From assembly GCA_019420505.1 (NCBI GenBank), contig JAHZHC010000017.1, positions 1-52,469 of the forward strand: a DNA stretch of 52,469 nucleotides, in the 5' to 3' direction. The notes under the pieces are model-generated. The model was not told the origin of the DNA, did not search any database, and saw only the letters and a list, made by a program, of their open reading frames with translations. A program made the position numbers and the translations under genes. Of this stretch, positions 17,205-25,889 are shown piece after piece. Position 1 is the stretch's first letter; every line of letters starts with the position of its first letter. This DNA comes from Ruminococcus sp. GTDB taxonomy: Bacteria; Bacillota; Clostridia; Oscillospirales; Ruminococcaceae.

Positions 17205-18110
17205 ATGGGCTTTTTTGAAAAACTTAAAGCAGGTTTGAAGAAAACAAAGGATTCTATGATGGGGAAGATCGAAAGCCTTCTTAATTCTTTTACAAAGATA
17301 GACGAGGATTTATTTGAAGAGCTTGAAGAAACACTGATTATGTCTGATATCGGTGTGAATACTTCATTAAGAATTTGTGACGAACTTCGTGACAGAGTAA
17401 AGAGCAGCGGTGTGACAGACCCCGCAGAAATCAAGGATATACTTAAAGATGTTATTTCTGATATGCTGGGCGAGGAAATTCCTTTGGATATGTCAACAAC
17501 ACCGTCTGTTATCCTTGTTATCGGAGTGAACGGCGTTGGAAAGACAACCACTATTGGGAAGCTGGCATATCAGCTTCATAATGAGGGTAAAAAAGTAATA
17601 GTTGCTGCTGCGGATACGTTCAGAGCTGCGGCAATAGATCAGCTTGAAGTATGGACGGAAAGAGCAGGAGTTGATATAATTAAGCATAAAGAGGGTTCAG
17701 ACCCTGCGGCTGTAGTATTTGATGCGTTAACTGCTGCAAAATCACGAAAAGCTGATGTAGTGATTTGTGATACAGCAGGAAGACTCCACAATAAGAAAAA
17801 TCTTATGGATGAACTCAGAAAGATTTCACGGATTGTTCATCAACAGGCAGAAGGCTGTTCACTTGAGGTATTGCTTGCCCTTGACGCAACAACAGGACAG
17901 AATGCTGTTAATCAAGCTAAGCAATTTAATGAAGTGGCTGATATAACAGGGATTATTCTTACGAAACTGGACGGAACAGCTAAAGGCGGTATAATAATAA
18001 GCATTACAGACGATTTGAAGGTACCTGTAAAGCTTGTAACTGTAGGTGAAAAAATTGAGGATATTCAGCCATTTAACACCAAAGATTTTGTTGAAGCTCT
18101 CTTTGAATAA
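17205..18110 (+). CDS. ftsY: Signal recognition particle receptor FtsY
   Basis: A 301-residue SRP GTPase that docks ribosome-SRP complexes at the membrane. The N domain covers about 90 residues; G motifs are GVNGVGKTTT (near residue 107), AADTFRAAA, DTAGR and TKLDGTAKGG. The long acidic A domain of E. coli FtsY is missing, as in other Firmicutes. I start at ATG 17205 after aggag; a TTG at 17175 would add ten unlikely residues. It follows smc by 35 bases. Confidence 0.97.
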   Translation: MGFFEKLKAGLKKTKDSMMGKIESLLNSFTKIDEDLFEELEETLIMSDIGVNTSLRICDELRDRVKSSGVTDPAEIKDILKDVISDMLGEEIPLDMSTTPSVILVIGVNGVGKTTTIGKLAYQLHNEGKKVIVAAADTFRAAAIDQLEVWTERAGVDIIKHKEGSDPAAVVFDALTAAKSRKADVVICDTAGRLHNKKNLMDELRKISRIVHQQAEGCSLEVLLALDATTGQNAVNQAKQFNEVADITGIILTKLDGTAKGGIIISITDDLKVPVKLVTVGEKIEDIQPFNTKDFVEALFE

Positions 18111-18138
18111 TCTGATATAAAGGAAGTATTATCATAAA

Positions 18139-18714
18139 ATGAAAGTTATAATTGCAAGTAATAATAAGGGTAAAATAAGAGAATTTAAAGAAATATTATT
18201 ACCTTTGGGATATGAGGTCGTATCTCAGGTCGAGGCAGGAATAAAAATTGATGTTGAAGAAACCGGAACTGATTTTTCTGATAATGCCTATCTGAAAGCA
18301 AAGGCTATATTTGATATGACCGATAACTGCTGCGTGCTGGCTGATGACAGCGGATTAATGGTTGATCTGCTTAACGGAGAACCGGGAGTTTATTCCGCAA
18401 GATACGGAGGCTTGGAAACTGATGTTCAGCGAAGTGCTTTGATACTTGAAAAGCTGGGTAATGCAGATGATGAAAAACGAACGGCAAGATTCAAGTGTTC
18501 AATATGTTTTATAAAGGCAACAGGTGAAAAAATTGCTGTTGAAGGAAAGTGTGAGGGCAGAATAGGATTTAAACCTGTGGGTGAAAACGGTTTTGGATAT
18601 GATCCTATATTTATGTATGGTGATAAAAGCTTTGCACAAATTTCGTCTGAGGAAAAAAACAAGATTTCTCATCGTGCAGACGCTATAAAAAAACTTCTTG
18701 TTAAATTGAAATAG
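18139..18714 (+). CDS. rdgB: XTP/dITP diphosphatase (Ham1/RdgB)
   Basis: A 191-residue pyrophosphatase that removes XTP, ITP and dITP so that they are not built into nucleic acids. Motifs are IIASNNKGKIREFKE at the start, ADDSGLMVDLLNGEPGVYSARYGG, GFGYDPIF and SHRADAIKKL. The ATG follows a weak aaggaag site. It shares the smc-ftsY transcript and is followed by yhbY. Confidence 0.96.
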   Translation: MKVIIASNNKGKIREFKEILLPLGYEVVSQVEAGIKIDVEETGTDFSDNAYLKAKAIFDMTDNCCVLADDSGLMVDLLNGEPGVYSARYGGLETDVQRSALILEKLGNADDEKRTARFKCSICFIKATGEKIAVEGKCEGRIGFKPVGENGFGYDPIFMYGDKSFAQISSEEKNKISHRADAIKKLLVKLK

Positions 18715-18731
18715 TGAAAGGAAAAGAATAT

Positions 18732-19028
18732 ATGATTACACCAAAACAGAGAGCAGAGCTTAAGGCGATAGCCAATTCAATTGAGCCTGTATTTCAGGTT
18801 GGAAAAGGCGGAGTAAACGACGCTCAGATTTTACAGATCGACGACTATCTGAGGGTTCATGAGCTTGTGAAAATTAAAGTGCTTGATAATTCAATGTATA
18901 CTGCAAAGGAAGCTGCCGTGGAGATCGCAGAAAAAATTAATGCAGAAGTGGTACAGGTTATCGGTTCAAAGGCTATCTTATATAAGCGTAATGAAAAAGA
19001 ACCGGTAATCCGTCTGAAAAATAAATAA
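18732..19028 (+). CDS. yhbY: YhbY-type RNA-binding protein (CRM domain)
   Basis: A 98-residue single-domain CRM protein linked to ribosome assembly. It has the family motif FQVGKGGVND near residue 25 and ends in a beta strand with VIGSKAILYK. I choose ATG 18732, preceded by aaagga; GTG 18714 would overlap rdgB and lacks a site. Its stop shares one base with the start of nadD, so the pair is coupled. Confidence 0.93.
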   Translation: MITPKQRAELKAIANSIEPVFQVGKGGVNDAQILQIDDYLRVHELVKIKVLDNSMYTAKEAAVEIAEKINAEVVQVIGSKAILYKRNEKEPVIRLKNK

Positions 19029-19636
19029 TGGGCAATATCGGTATTTACGGAGGAACATTCAATCCGGTTCATAAAGGTCATGCTAAATTGTTAAAAAGCG
19101 TTATGAAATCTGTGGACTTTGAAAAGGTTATTGTGTTGCCTGACAGGATTCCTCCTCATAAACAAGCTGATAATCTTGCTTCAGGTGATGACAGATATAA
19201 TATGTGCAGGTTGGTATTCAAAGATATCAGCCGTGTTGAGGTTTCCGACTGGGAATTGAAACAGTGTGGAAAAAGCTATTCTGTTTTTACTTTAAGACAT
19301 TTTCATGATATTTATCCTGATGATAAGCTTTTTTTTATTATGGGAAGCGATATGCTGCTGTCGTTTCATGAATGGTATTGCTATAAAGAGATTTTGGAGC
19401 TTGCTTCTATTATTTGTATCTCAAGAGAATCCAAGGATACATCAGATGTATTAACAGATTATGCTCGAAAGCTTACTGAAAATATGGGAGAAGTTATAAT
19501 TATAGAGGAGAAACCTTTTGAAGTGTCATCATCACAGATAAGAACCAAACTTAAAAATCATGAGGATTGCTCTTGCTATTTAAATGAAAATGTAGTACAA
19601 TATATAGAAGCAAATAAATTGTATCATGAGGGATGA
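19028..19636 (+). CDS. nadD: Nicotinate-nucleotide adenylyltransferase
   Basis: A 202-residue nucleotidyltransferase that makes deamido-NAD from nicotinate mononucleotide and ATP. The ATP-binding GGTFNPVHKGH is at the N-terminus, and the C-terminal motif SSSQIRTKL matches the usual ISSTxIR. The middle has FFIMGSDMLLSFHEWY. The ATG overlaps the yhbY stop by one base. The order yhbY-nadD-yqeK-rsfS is common in Firmicutes. Confidence 0.96.
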   Translation: MGNIGIYGGTFNPVHKGHAKLLKSVMKSVDFEKVIVLPDRIPPHKQADNLASGDDRYNMCRLVFKDISRVEVSDWELKQCGKSYSVFTLRHFHDIYPDDKLFFIMGSDMLLSFHEWYCYKEILELASIICISRESKDTSDVLTDYARKLTENMGEVIIIEEKPFEVSSSQIRTKLKNHEDCSCYLNENVVQYIEANKLYHEG

Positions 19637-19639
19637 TAA

Positions 19640-20224
19640 GTGTTAGATAAAAAATTAACAGCAAGTTATAAGACATATTTGAAAAACAATCTTTCCAAAA
19701 AAAGATATAATCATTCAGTTAATGTAGCAAATGCTGCAGTTAAGCTTGCGGAGCGGTATAATGAAAATAAGGATAAAGCTTATATTGCAGGACTTGTTCA
19801 CGATGCGGCTAAGGAATTGCCCGTAAATGATCAGCTTGAGCTGGTATTAAAATCAGAATTGAACGTAAGTGAAACAGAGAAAAGATCTGTTCCTCTTTTT
19901 CATGCTATTGCAGGTGCTGAGCTAATTCAATCGCTATTTAATATACATGATGAAGATATAATACATGCAGTGCGGTATCATACTGTAGCCTGCAAGGATA
20001 TGCCAAAGCTGTCGCAGATAATCTATCTTGCAGATCTGATTTCAGAAGACAGGGATTATAAAGACGTGAAAAAAATGAGAAAATATTGTGAAAACAGTCT
20101 TGAAAAAGGAATGCTTGAAGCATTAAAATTTTCAATTACTGATTCAGTTAAGAAAGAAAATACAATACCTGCTTCAACATTTGAGGCATATAATGATTTT
20201 ATATTTTCAGAATCTAAAAAGTAA
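19640..20224 (+). CDS. yqeK: YqeK, HD-domain Ap4A hydrolase
   Basis: A 194-residue HD-domain protein of the YqeK family, which splits diadenosine tetraphosphate into two ADP. The ligands are visible as YNHSV (His25), LVHDAAKEL (His54-Asp55), then AIAGAELI, YHTVACKDM and IYLADLISEDRDY. The start is GTG at 19640, three bases past nadD and without a strong site, so translation is probably coupled. Confidence 0.92.
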   Translation: MLDKKLTASYKTYLKNNLSKKRYNHSVNVANAAVKLAERYNENKDKAYIAGLVHDAAKELPVNDQLELVLKSELNVSETEKRSVPLFHAIAGAELIQSLFNIHDEDIIHAVRYHTVACKDMPKLSQIIYLADLISEDRDYKDVKKMRKYCENSLEKGMLEALKFSITDSVKKENTIPASTFEAYNDFIFSESKK

Positions 20225-20235
20225 GGAGGAAATAT

Positions 20236-20601
20236 ATGAGCAGTATATCACAAAATGAAAGGCTTAAATCTGTAATAAGAGCTATGGATTCAAAGCTTGC
20301 TGAGGATATTCAGCTTATTGGAATAAAAGATTTAACAATTGTTGCAGATTATTTTGTTATTGCAAACGGAATGTCAAATACTCAGACAAAGGCTATTGCC
20401 GACGAGGTTGAGTTTCAATTAAAGAGAATAGGCGTTGAACCTATTAGAGTAGAGGGAGATCAGGGCTCAACCTGGATCATTCTTGATTACGGCGACATTG
20501 TGGTTCACGTTTTCTATAAAGATACAAGAAGCTATTATAATCTTGAAAGACTATGGTCTGACGGAGAACAGTGTGACATAGAACAATATCTTAAGGATTG
20601 A
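20236..20601 (+). CDS. rsfS: Ribosome silencing factor RsfS
   Basis: A 121-residue protein of the RsfS/YbeB family. It binds L14 on the 50S subunit and blocks subunit joining when nutrients fall. Motifs are DYFVIANGMSNTQTKAIADEV and DQGSTWIILDYGDIVVHVF. aaggagg lies before the ATG. It ends the yhbY-nadD-yqeK-rsfS group; leuS begins 29 bases later. Confidence 0.96.
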   Translation: MSSISQNERLKSVIRAMDSKLAEDIQLIGIKDLTIVADYFVIANGMSNTQTKAIADEVEFQLKRIGVEPIRVEGDQGSTWIILDYGDIVVHVFYKDTRSYYNLERLWSDGEQCDIEQYLKD

Positions 20602-20630
20602 CATTTATTTTATACAAAGGAATGATAAAA

Positions 20631-23036
20631 ATGAAATATGATTTTTCAGCTATAGAAAGCAAATGGCAGAAATATTGGGATGAGCATAATACGTTTAAAG
20701 CGTCTGATGATCATACAAAGGAAAAGTTTTATGCTTTGGTAGAGTTTCCTTATCCTTCGGGTCATGGTATGCATGTGGGACATATCAAGGCATATTCCGG
20801 ACTTGAGGTAGTAAGCAGAAAAAGACGTATGCAGGGATATAATGTCTTGTTCCCGATAGGATTTGACGCTTATGGTCTGCCTACCGAAAATACAGCCATT
20901 AAAACAGGCGTTCATCCAAGGAAGGTTACTGACAACAATATTGTGAAATTTACCAACCAGTTAAAAAGAGTAGGATTCTCTTTTGATTGGTCAAGAGTAG
21001 TTGATACAACAGATGAAAATTATTATAAGTGGACTCAGTGGATATTCCTTAAAATGTTTGAAAAAGGACTGGTTTTCAGAGATAAAACTATGGTAAACTA
21101 TTGTCCAAGCTGTAAGGTCGTTCTTTCTAACGAGGACTCACAGGGCGGAAAATGCGATATCTGTCATAGTGATATTATTCAGAAAACAAAAGAGGTATGG
21201 TATCTCCGAATTACAGAATATGCCGATAAGCTTCTTGAAGGACTGAAAGAAGTTGATTATCTTCCGAATGTTAAACTTCAGCAGGAAAACTGGATCGGTA
21301 AATCTACAGGTGCTTTTGTAAATTTCAGTATTAAAGAATTTGATGAAAAGCTGAGAATTTATACTACACGTCCTGACACGCTTTACGGAGTAACTTTCAT
21401 GGTTATTGCTCCTGAACATCCGATTATCCAGAAGTATAGAGAAAGTATTTCAAATATAGATGCTCTGGATGCATATAGGACAGAATGTGCTAAGAAGAGC
21501 GAATTTGAAAGAACACAGCTTGTAAAAGATAAGACAGGAGTTAAAATTGAAGGACTTACTGCAATTAATCCTATTTCCGGAAAAGAGATCCCTGTTTATA
21601 TTTCAGACTATGTAATGATGGGATACGGTACCGGTGCAATTATGGCTGTTCCTGCACATGACAGCAGAGACTATGATTTTGCAAAGAAATTCGGTATAGA
21701 TATAATTGAAGTAATTAAGGGCGGAAATATTTCCGAAGAAGCATATACCGGCGACGGAGAAATGGTAAACTCCGGTGATCTTAACGGTATAAGCAATAAA
21801 AAAGAAGCTATAGCTAAAATGCTTGATATTCTTGAAAAGCATGGATGCGGTGAAAAGGGCGTTCAGTATAAGATGAAGGACTGGGCGTTTAACCGTCAGA
21901 GATATTGGGGAGAGCCGATACCTGTCGTTCATTGTCCTCATTGCGGAATGGTCGCCGTACCTTATGATGAGCTTCCTTTAAAGCTGCCTCCGGTCGAGAA
22001 CTTTGAACCGGGAACTGACGGTGAAAGTCCGCTTGCAAAAATTGAATCCTTTGTAAACTGTAAGTGTCCTCAGTGTGGTGGAGATGCAAAGCGTGAAACG
22101 GATACTATGCCGCAATGGGCAGGTTCATCATGGTATTTCCTGCGTTACTGTGACCCGAACAACGATAATGAATTTGCATCACAAGAGGCTTTGAAATATT
22201 GGATGCCTGTTGATTGGTATAACGGCGGTATGGAACACGTTACACGCCATATGATTTATTCACGATTCTGGCATAAATTCCTTTATGACCTGGGTCTTGT
22301 GCCGACTGCCGAGCCTTATGCAAAGAGAACTGCTCAGGGGCTCATTCTCGGTTCAGACGGAGAAAAAATGAGTAAATCAAGAGGAAATGTTGTTGATCCT
22401 AACGACGTTGTTGATGTTTTTGGAGCAGACGTACTCAGACTTTATGTTCTTTTTATGGGCGATTATGAAAAGGCTGCACCATGGAGTGAAAACAGCGTTA
22501 AAGGATGTAAAAGATTTCTTGACAGATTATGGGCTTTGCAGGATAAAATTATTGACAGCAATGAATATTCCGAAAAACTGAAATCTTTGATGCATAAAAC
22601 AATTAAAAAGGTTTCTGAAGACATTGAAGCAATGAAGTTTAACACGGCTATTGCGGCGATGATGTCGCTGATTAATGAGATTTATGCAGTTGGTTCAATC
22701 ACTAAAAAAGAATTCAGAGATTTGCTTATAATACTTAACCCATTTGCTCCGCATATTACTGAAGAACTTTATCAGATAATCGGCTGTGAGGGAGTACTTA
22801 ACGAACAAAAATGGGTTGAATTTGACGAAGCGCTTTGTGTTGATTCTACAATTGAAATTGTTTGTCAGGTCAATGGAAAAATTAAGTGCAAGCTAAATGT
22901 ACCTTCAGATATAGAACAAGCTGACGTGATTGCAGCAGCGAAGTCTGATGCTAAAGTTAAAGAAGCAATCGACGGCAAAAATATAGTGAAGGAAATTTAC
23001 GTTAAAGGAAAGCTTGTTAATATTGTTGCTAAATAA
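20631..23036 (+). CDS. leuS: Leucyl-tRNA synthetase
   Basis: An 801-residue class I synthetase that charges tRNA-Leu. It has the HIGH-type motif YPSGHGMHVGHIKAY near residue 42, an editing domain with TTRPDTLYGVTFMV and GYGTGAIMAVPAHD, zinc-ligand pairs CPSC and CDIC, and KMSKSRGN near residue 580. I start at ATG 20631, ten bases after aaagg; the ATG at 20622 is too close and the TTG at 20598 lies inside rsfS. There is no room for a T-box, so control differs from many Firmicutes synthetase genes. It ends the long left-hand gene run. Confidence 0.97.
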   Translation: MKYDFSAIESKWQKYWDEHNTFKASDDHTKEKFYALVEFPYPSGHGMHVGHIKAYSGLEVVSRKRRMQGYNVLFPIGFDAYGLPTENTAIKTGVHPRKVTDNNIVKFTNQLKRVGFSFDWSRVVDTTDENYYKWTQWIFLKMFEKGLVFRDKTMVNYCPSCKVVLSNEDSQGGKCDICHSDIIQKTKEVWYLRITEYADKLLEGLKEVDYLPNVKLQQENWIGKSTGAFVNFSIKEFDEKLRIYTTRPDTLYGVTFMVIAPEHPIIQKYRESISNIDALDAYRTECAKKSEFERTQLVKDKTGVKIEGLTAINPISGKEIPVYISDYVMMGYGTGAIMAVPAHDSRDYDFAKKFGIDIIEVIKGGNISEEAYTGDGEMVNSGDLNGISNKKEAIAKMLDILEKHGCGEKGVQYKMKDWAFNRQRYWGEPIPVVHCPHCGMVAVPYDELPLKLPPVENFEPGTDGESPLAKIESFVNCKCPQCGGDAKRETDTMPQWAGSSWYFLRYCDPNNDNEFASQEALKYWMPVDWYNGGMEHVTRHMIYSRFWHKFLYDLGLVPTAEPYAKRTAQGLILGSDGEKMSKSRGNVVDPNDVVDVFGADVLRLYVLFMGDYEKAAPWSENSVKGCKRFLDRLWALQDKIIDSNEYSEKLKSLMHKTIKKVSEDIEAMKFNTAIAAMMSLINEIYAVGSITKKEFRDLLIILNPFAPHITEELYQIIGCEGVLNEQKWVEFDEALCVDSTIEIVCQVNGKIKCKLNVPSDIEQADVIAAAKSDAKVKEAIDGKNIVKEIYVKGKLVNIVAK

Positions 23037-23082
23037 ACTTGAGAACATATAATAAAAATTTGTGAAAATTTATAAAAAGCTA

Positions 23083-23111
23083 TTGACTTTGATATGGAAA
23101 TATAGTATAAT
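23083..23111 (+). promoter_or_regulatory. Promoter for rpsU
   Basis: TTGACT (23083-23088) and TATAAT (23106-23111) with a 17-base spacer. Transcription would begin near 23118, giving a leader of about 185 bases. Confidence 0.85.
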
Positions 23112-23154
23112 ATAACTTGTAATTATATTGACATTTGAAATACTGTAATTTAAA

Positions 23155-23276
23155 GACAGAGAAGGCCGTGTTCGAAAATCGACTTTTTTATGAATGGACG
23201 GCATTTCGGTTTGCGTTTGGCAAACTCCTTCACTATTCACCATAAGTTATAGTGTTGTCAGTTAATTACCTCTGTC
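23155..23276 (+). ncRNA. Structured leader RNA of rpsU (candidate)
   Basis: A closed multi-branch fold can be drawn by hand. P1 gacagag (23155-23161) pairs with ctctgtc (23270-23276). P2 gccgt (23165-23169) pairs with acggc (23198-23202) and caps a tcga/tcga mini-stem. P3 gtttgc (23209-23214) pairs with gcaaac (23220-23225). P4 cactat (23231-23236) pairs with atagtg (23249-23254). P1 closes 14 bases before the ggagg of rpsU. I know no named element of this shape. Confidence 0.5.
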
Positions 23277-23302
23277 ATAGGTGGCAAAGGGAGGGAATAG
23301 TT

Positions 23303-23476
23303 TTGGCAGAAATTCGTGTTGGAAAAAACGAAACTTTAGATACTGCACTTAAGCGCTTTAAGAGATCATGCGCAAGAGATGGGGTTATTGCAGAAGTTCG
23401 TAAAAGAGAACACTACGAAAAGCCATCGGTAAAACGTAAAAAGAAATCCGAAGCTGCTCGTAAGCGTAAATACTAA
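23303..23476 (+). CDS. rpsU: 30S ribosomal protein S21
   Basis: A 57-residue basic protein with the S21 pattern EIRVGKNETLDTALKRFKR and REHYEKPSVKRKKKSEAARKRK. It helps the 30S subunit pair with mRNA leaders. The start is TTG 23303, 7 bases after ggagg; in-frame codons from 23252 fall in the leader fold and are not used. It has its own promoter and terminator, so it is largely a single-gene unit with a long leader. Confidence 0.95.
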   Translation: MAEIRVGKNETLDTALKRFKRSCARDGVIAEVRKREHYEKPSVKRKKKSEAARKRKY

Positions 23477-23488
23477 TATTTGATGAAC

Positions 23489-23519
23489 AGCGGGCATTTT
23501 ATGTCCGCTTTTTGTTTTT
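23489..23519 (+). terminator. Terminator after rpsU
   Basis: Stem agcgggca (23489-23496) with tgtccgct (23502-23509), one G-T pair, loop tttta, then a strong T run. Confidence 0.9.
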
Positions 23520-23532
23520 ATAGGAGAATAAA

Positions 23533-24018
23533 ATGCTATTTAAACCTACGTATGTTTTTAATAACGTTACTGAAATTACAGTTGATTTTTTAAATAAACA
23601 TAATATTAAGGGGTTGTTATTGGATTTGGATAATACGCTGACGACCCATAATAATCCTGTTCCTCCGCAATCAAGTCTTGATTGGCTTGAAAGAATGAAA
23701 GAATCAGGAATAAAAATGATGATTGTTTCAAATAATTCTTCAGAAAGAGTTCAACCGTTTGCCAAGGCACTTGGACTTCATTTTGTGCCAAATGGAAAAA
23801 AACCGTTGACATTTGGATATACACAGGCAATAAAGGAAATGGGTATTAATAAAAAAAATACTGCTGCGGTAGGGGATCAAATTTTTACGGATATTCTTGG
23901 TTCAAAACTGAAAGGAATACGCTCTTTGTTTGTTTTTCCCATTGAGCCCGAAACCAGTCTGCCGTTCAGATTTAAAAGAGCTTGTGAGAAACCTTTTTTA
24001 CCTAAGAGAGGAGTGTAA
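23533..24018 (+). CDS. yqeG: YqeG family HAD phosphatase
   Basis: A 161-residue HAD IIIA phosphatase of the YqeG family. The nucleophile motif is LLLDLDNTLTTHNNP near residue 35, motif II is IVSNNSSERV, and motif III/IV is AVGDQIFTDILGSKLKG. Relatives act on phosphatidylglycerol phosphate or other small phosphates; the substrate is not settled here. A ggaga site precedes it. The endonuclease IV-like gene follows 3 bases later. Confidence 0.9.
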   Translation: MLFKPTYVFNNVTEITVDFLNKHNIKGLLLDLDNTLTTHNNPVPPQSSLDWLERMKESGIKMMIVSNNSSERVQPFAKALGLHFVPNGKKPLTFGYTQAIKEMGINKKNTAAVGDQIFTDILGSKLKGIRSLFVFPIEPETSLPFRFKRACEKPFLPKRGV

Positions 24019-24021
24019 ATT

Positions 24022-24876
24022 ATGATTGCAAAATTCGGACCTGCAGGAAATTCTGAAATATTTTCCGTTAAATATAAATCGTCTGTTGACGTACCTGTCT
24101 TTCTGAGAGAAATGGGTCTTGATCATTATGAATATCAGTGTGGCAGGGGTGTCAAAGTTACTGATAAAACAGCTTCTGCTTTGCGTGAAAAAGCAGAACT
24201 GAATAACATATCACTTTCACTTCATGCACCGTATTTTATTTCGCTTTCAAGCGTGGAGAAGGAAAAGCGTGATAATAGCATTAATTATATTTTGCAGTCC
24301 TGCGATGCCGCTTCAAGAATAGGTGCAGAGAGAATTGTTATTCATAGCGGTTCCTGCGCAAAAATCAGCAGGGAAGAAGCTTTGGAGCTTGCTAAGGATA
24401 CACTTGTGAGAGCAAGAAAAACTGCTGTTGAGCAAGGTTACGAGCATATAACTTTTTGCCCCGAAACTATGGGGAAAGTAAATCAGTTGGGTAATCTTAC
24501 TGAGGTTCTTGAGCTTTGTAAACTTGACGATAGCTTTGTTCCCTGTATTGATTTCGGCCATTTGAATGCAAGAGAATACGGTTATATTAAAGGCAGGGCT
24601 GAGTATGAAAAGATGCTTGACGAAGTTGAAAATATGATCGGTTCTGACAGACTAAAAGTTTTTCACAGCCATTTTTCAAAAATAATGTTTACAAATCCGG
24701 GCGGAGAGAAAAAACATTTAACTTTTGCAGATAATCAGGGATTCGGTCCTGACTATGAGCCGCTTATGGAAATTGTGGCAAAGAAAAATCTATCGCCAAC
24801 CTTTGTGTGTGAAAGTGCAGGAACTCAGGCTGAGGATGCTTTGACGATGAAACAGTATTATTTATCTGTAAAGTAA
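24022..24876 (+). CDS. Endonuclease IV-type TIM-barrel protein
   Basis: A 284-residue protein of the AP endonuclease family 2 (Nfo) type. The zinc ligands of that family can be followed: LSLHAPYF, IVIHSGS, TFCPETMGK, CIDFGHLNA, FHSHFSK and TFVCESAG. True Nfo cuts DNA at abasic sites; this shorter form is common in Clostridia as deoxyribonuclease IV and may act in base excision repair. A gagagga site lies upstream, and it is tightly linked to yqeG. Confidence 0.85.
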   Translation: MIAKFGPAGNSEIFSVKYKSSVDVPVFLREMGLDHYEYQCGRGVKVTDKTASALREKAELNNISLSLHAPYFISLSSVEKEKRDNSINYILQSCDAASRIGAERIVIHSGSCAKISREEALELAKDTLVRARKTAVEQGYEHITFCPETMGKVNQLGNLTEVLELCKLDDSFVPCIDFGHLNAREYGYIKGRAEYEKMLDEVENMIGSDRLKVFHSHFSKIMFTNPGGEKKHLTFADNQGFGPDYEPLMEIVAKKNLSPTFVCESAGTQAEDALTMKQYYLSVK

Positions 24877-24895
24877 TTAGTAAAAAGGTGAACAT

Positions 24896-25417
24896 ATGAA
24901 AGAACCAATACTTGAAACCGAACGGCTCATTTTGCGACCGCTTACTATCGGTGATGCTAAAGATGTTTATAAATGGGCAAGCGATGAGCGGGTTGCAAAA
25001 TATATGATATATCCAAGGCACGAAAGCATTGAAACCACAATAGAATGGCTTGAATCCTTAAAGGATTTGCCTGACAATAATTTTGAATGGGGATTTGTTT
25101 TAAAGGAAAATGGTAAATTATTTGGCTCGGGCGGTATTCGATTAATAAAGGAACAGAATGCGTGGATGTTTGGCTATAATATAAGCTATGATTGCTGGAA
25201 TAAAGGCTATACAACGGAAGCTGCAAAATGTATGATAGATTTTGCATATAAAAAATGCGGTGCAAGGGATTTTATTTCCGACCATGCGGTAGAAAATCCT
25301 GCATCGGGCAGAGTTATGGAAAAATGCGGATTAAAGTTTTCACATTATGGTGAATATTCAAAGTTTGACGGAAGCGAAAATTTTAAGGCGAAATTCTATA
25401 AAATGCATTTAGAATGA
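24896..25417 (+). CDS. GNAT N-acetyltransferase, RimJ/RimL-like
   Basis: A 173-residue acetyltransferase. It starts with the RimJ/RimL-like TERLILRPLTIGDAKDVYKW and has the acetyl-CoA region ISYDCWNKGYTTEAAKCMIDF, with ENPASGRVMEKCG near the end. The target may be a protein N-terminus or a small molecule; it cannot be told. It follows the endonuclease IV-like gene by 19 bases. Confidence 0.85.
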   Translation: MKEPILETERLILRPLTIGDAKDVYKWASDERVAKYMIYPRHESIETTIEWLESLKDLPDNNFEWGFVLKENGKLFGSGGIRLIKEQNAWMFGYNISYDCWNKGYTTEAAKCMIDFAYKKCGARDFISDHAVENPASGRVMEKCGLKFSHYGEYSKFDGSENFKAKFYKMHLE

Positions 25418-25433
25418 ATTAAGGGGTGTTTAT

Positions 25434-25889
25434 ATGAAAAAAATACTTGTAATTCACGGACCTAATCTGAATCTATTGGGGGAACGTGAACCGGGTGTTT
25501 ACGGTGGAGATTCCTATGAAGCCGTAAATGATGCTATTATTGTAAGAGCCATGAAATGTGATATGCAGTGCGAGGTTTTTCAGTCTAATCATGAGGGAGA
25601 AATAATTGATACGCTGCACCTCGCAAGAAAAAATTATGACGGTGTTATACTTAACGCAGGAGCCTATACCCATTACAGCTATGCCATACGTGACGCCATT
25701 TCTGCAATAAAAATTCCTGTTGTGGAAGTGCATATGAGTAATATTCATGCAAGAGAGGAATTTCGTCATCATTCTGTAATTTCTTCTGTGTGTGCAGGAC
25801 AAATTGCAGGTTTCGGAAAAGCTTCGTATTTACTTGCAGTAGACGCTCTTGCTGAAATTTTCAAAAAAGAAAAGGAAGAAAAGGCTTAA
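25434..25889 (+). CDS. aroQ: 3-dehydroquinate dehydratase, type II
   Basis: A 151-residue enzyme that removes water from 3-dehydroquinate in the shikimate pathway. Family motifs are GPNLNLLGEREPGVYGG with the catalytic tyrosine, FQSNHEGEIID, NAGAYTHYSYAIRDAI, and VEVHMSNIHAREEFRHHS, with the catalytic His. It has lost no key residue. It overlaps the peptidase gene by one base; aroQ-pepP-efp is a common order in Firmicutes. Confidence 0.96.
   Translation: MKKILVIHGPNLNLLGEREPGVYGGDSYEAVNDAIIVRAMKCDMQCEVFQSNHEGEIIDTLHLARKNYDGVILNAGAYTHYSYAIRDAISAIKIPVVEVHMSNIHAREEFRHHSVISSVCAGQIAGFGKASYLLAVDALAEIFKKEKEEKA

Noticed and set aside
20602..20630. T-box leader before leuS
   Set aside because: Only 29 bases separate rsfS and leuS, far too short for a T-box.
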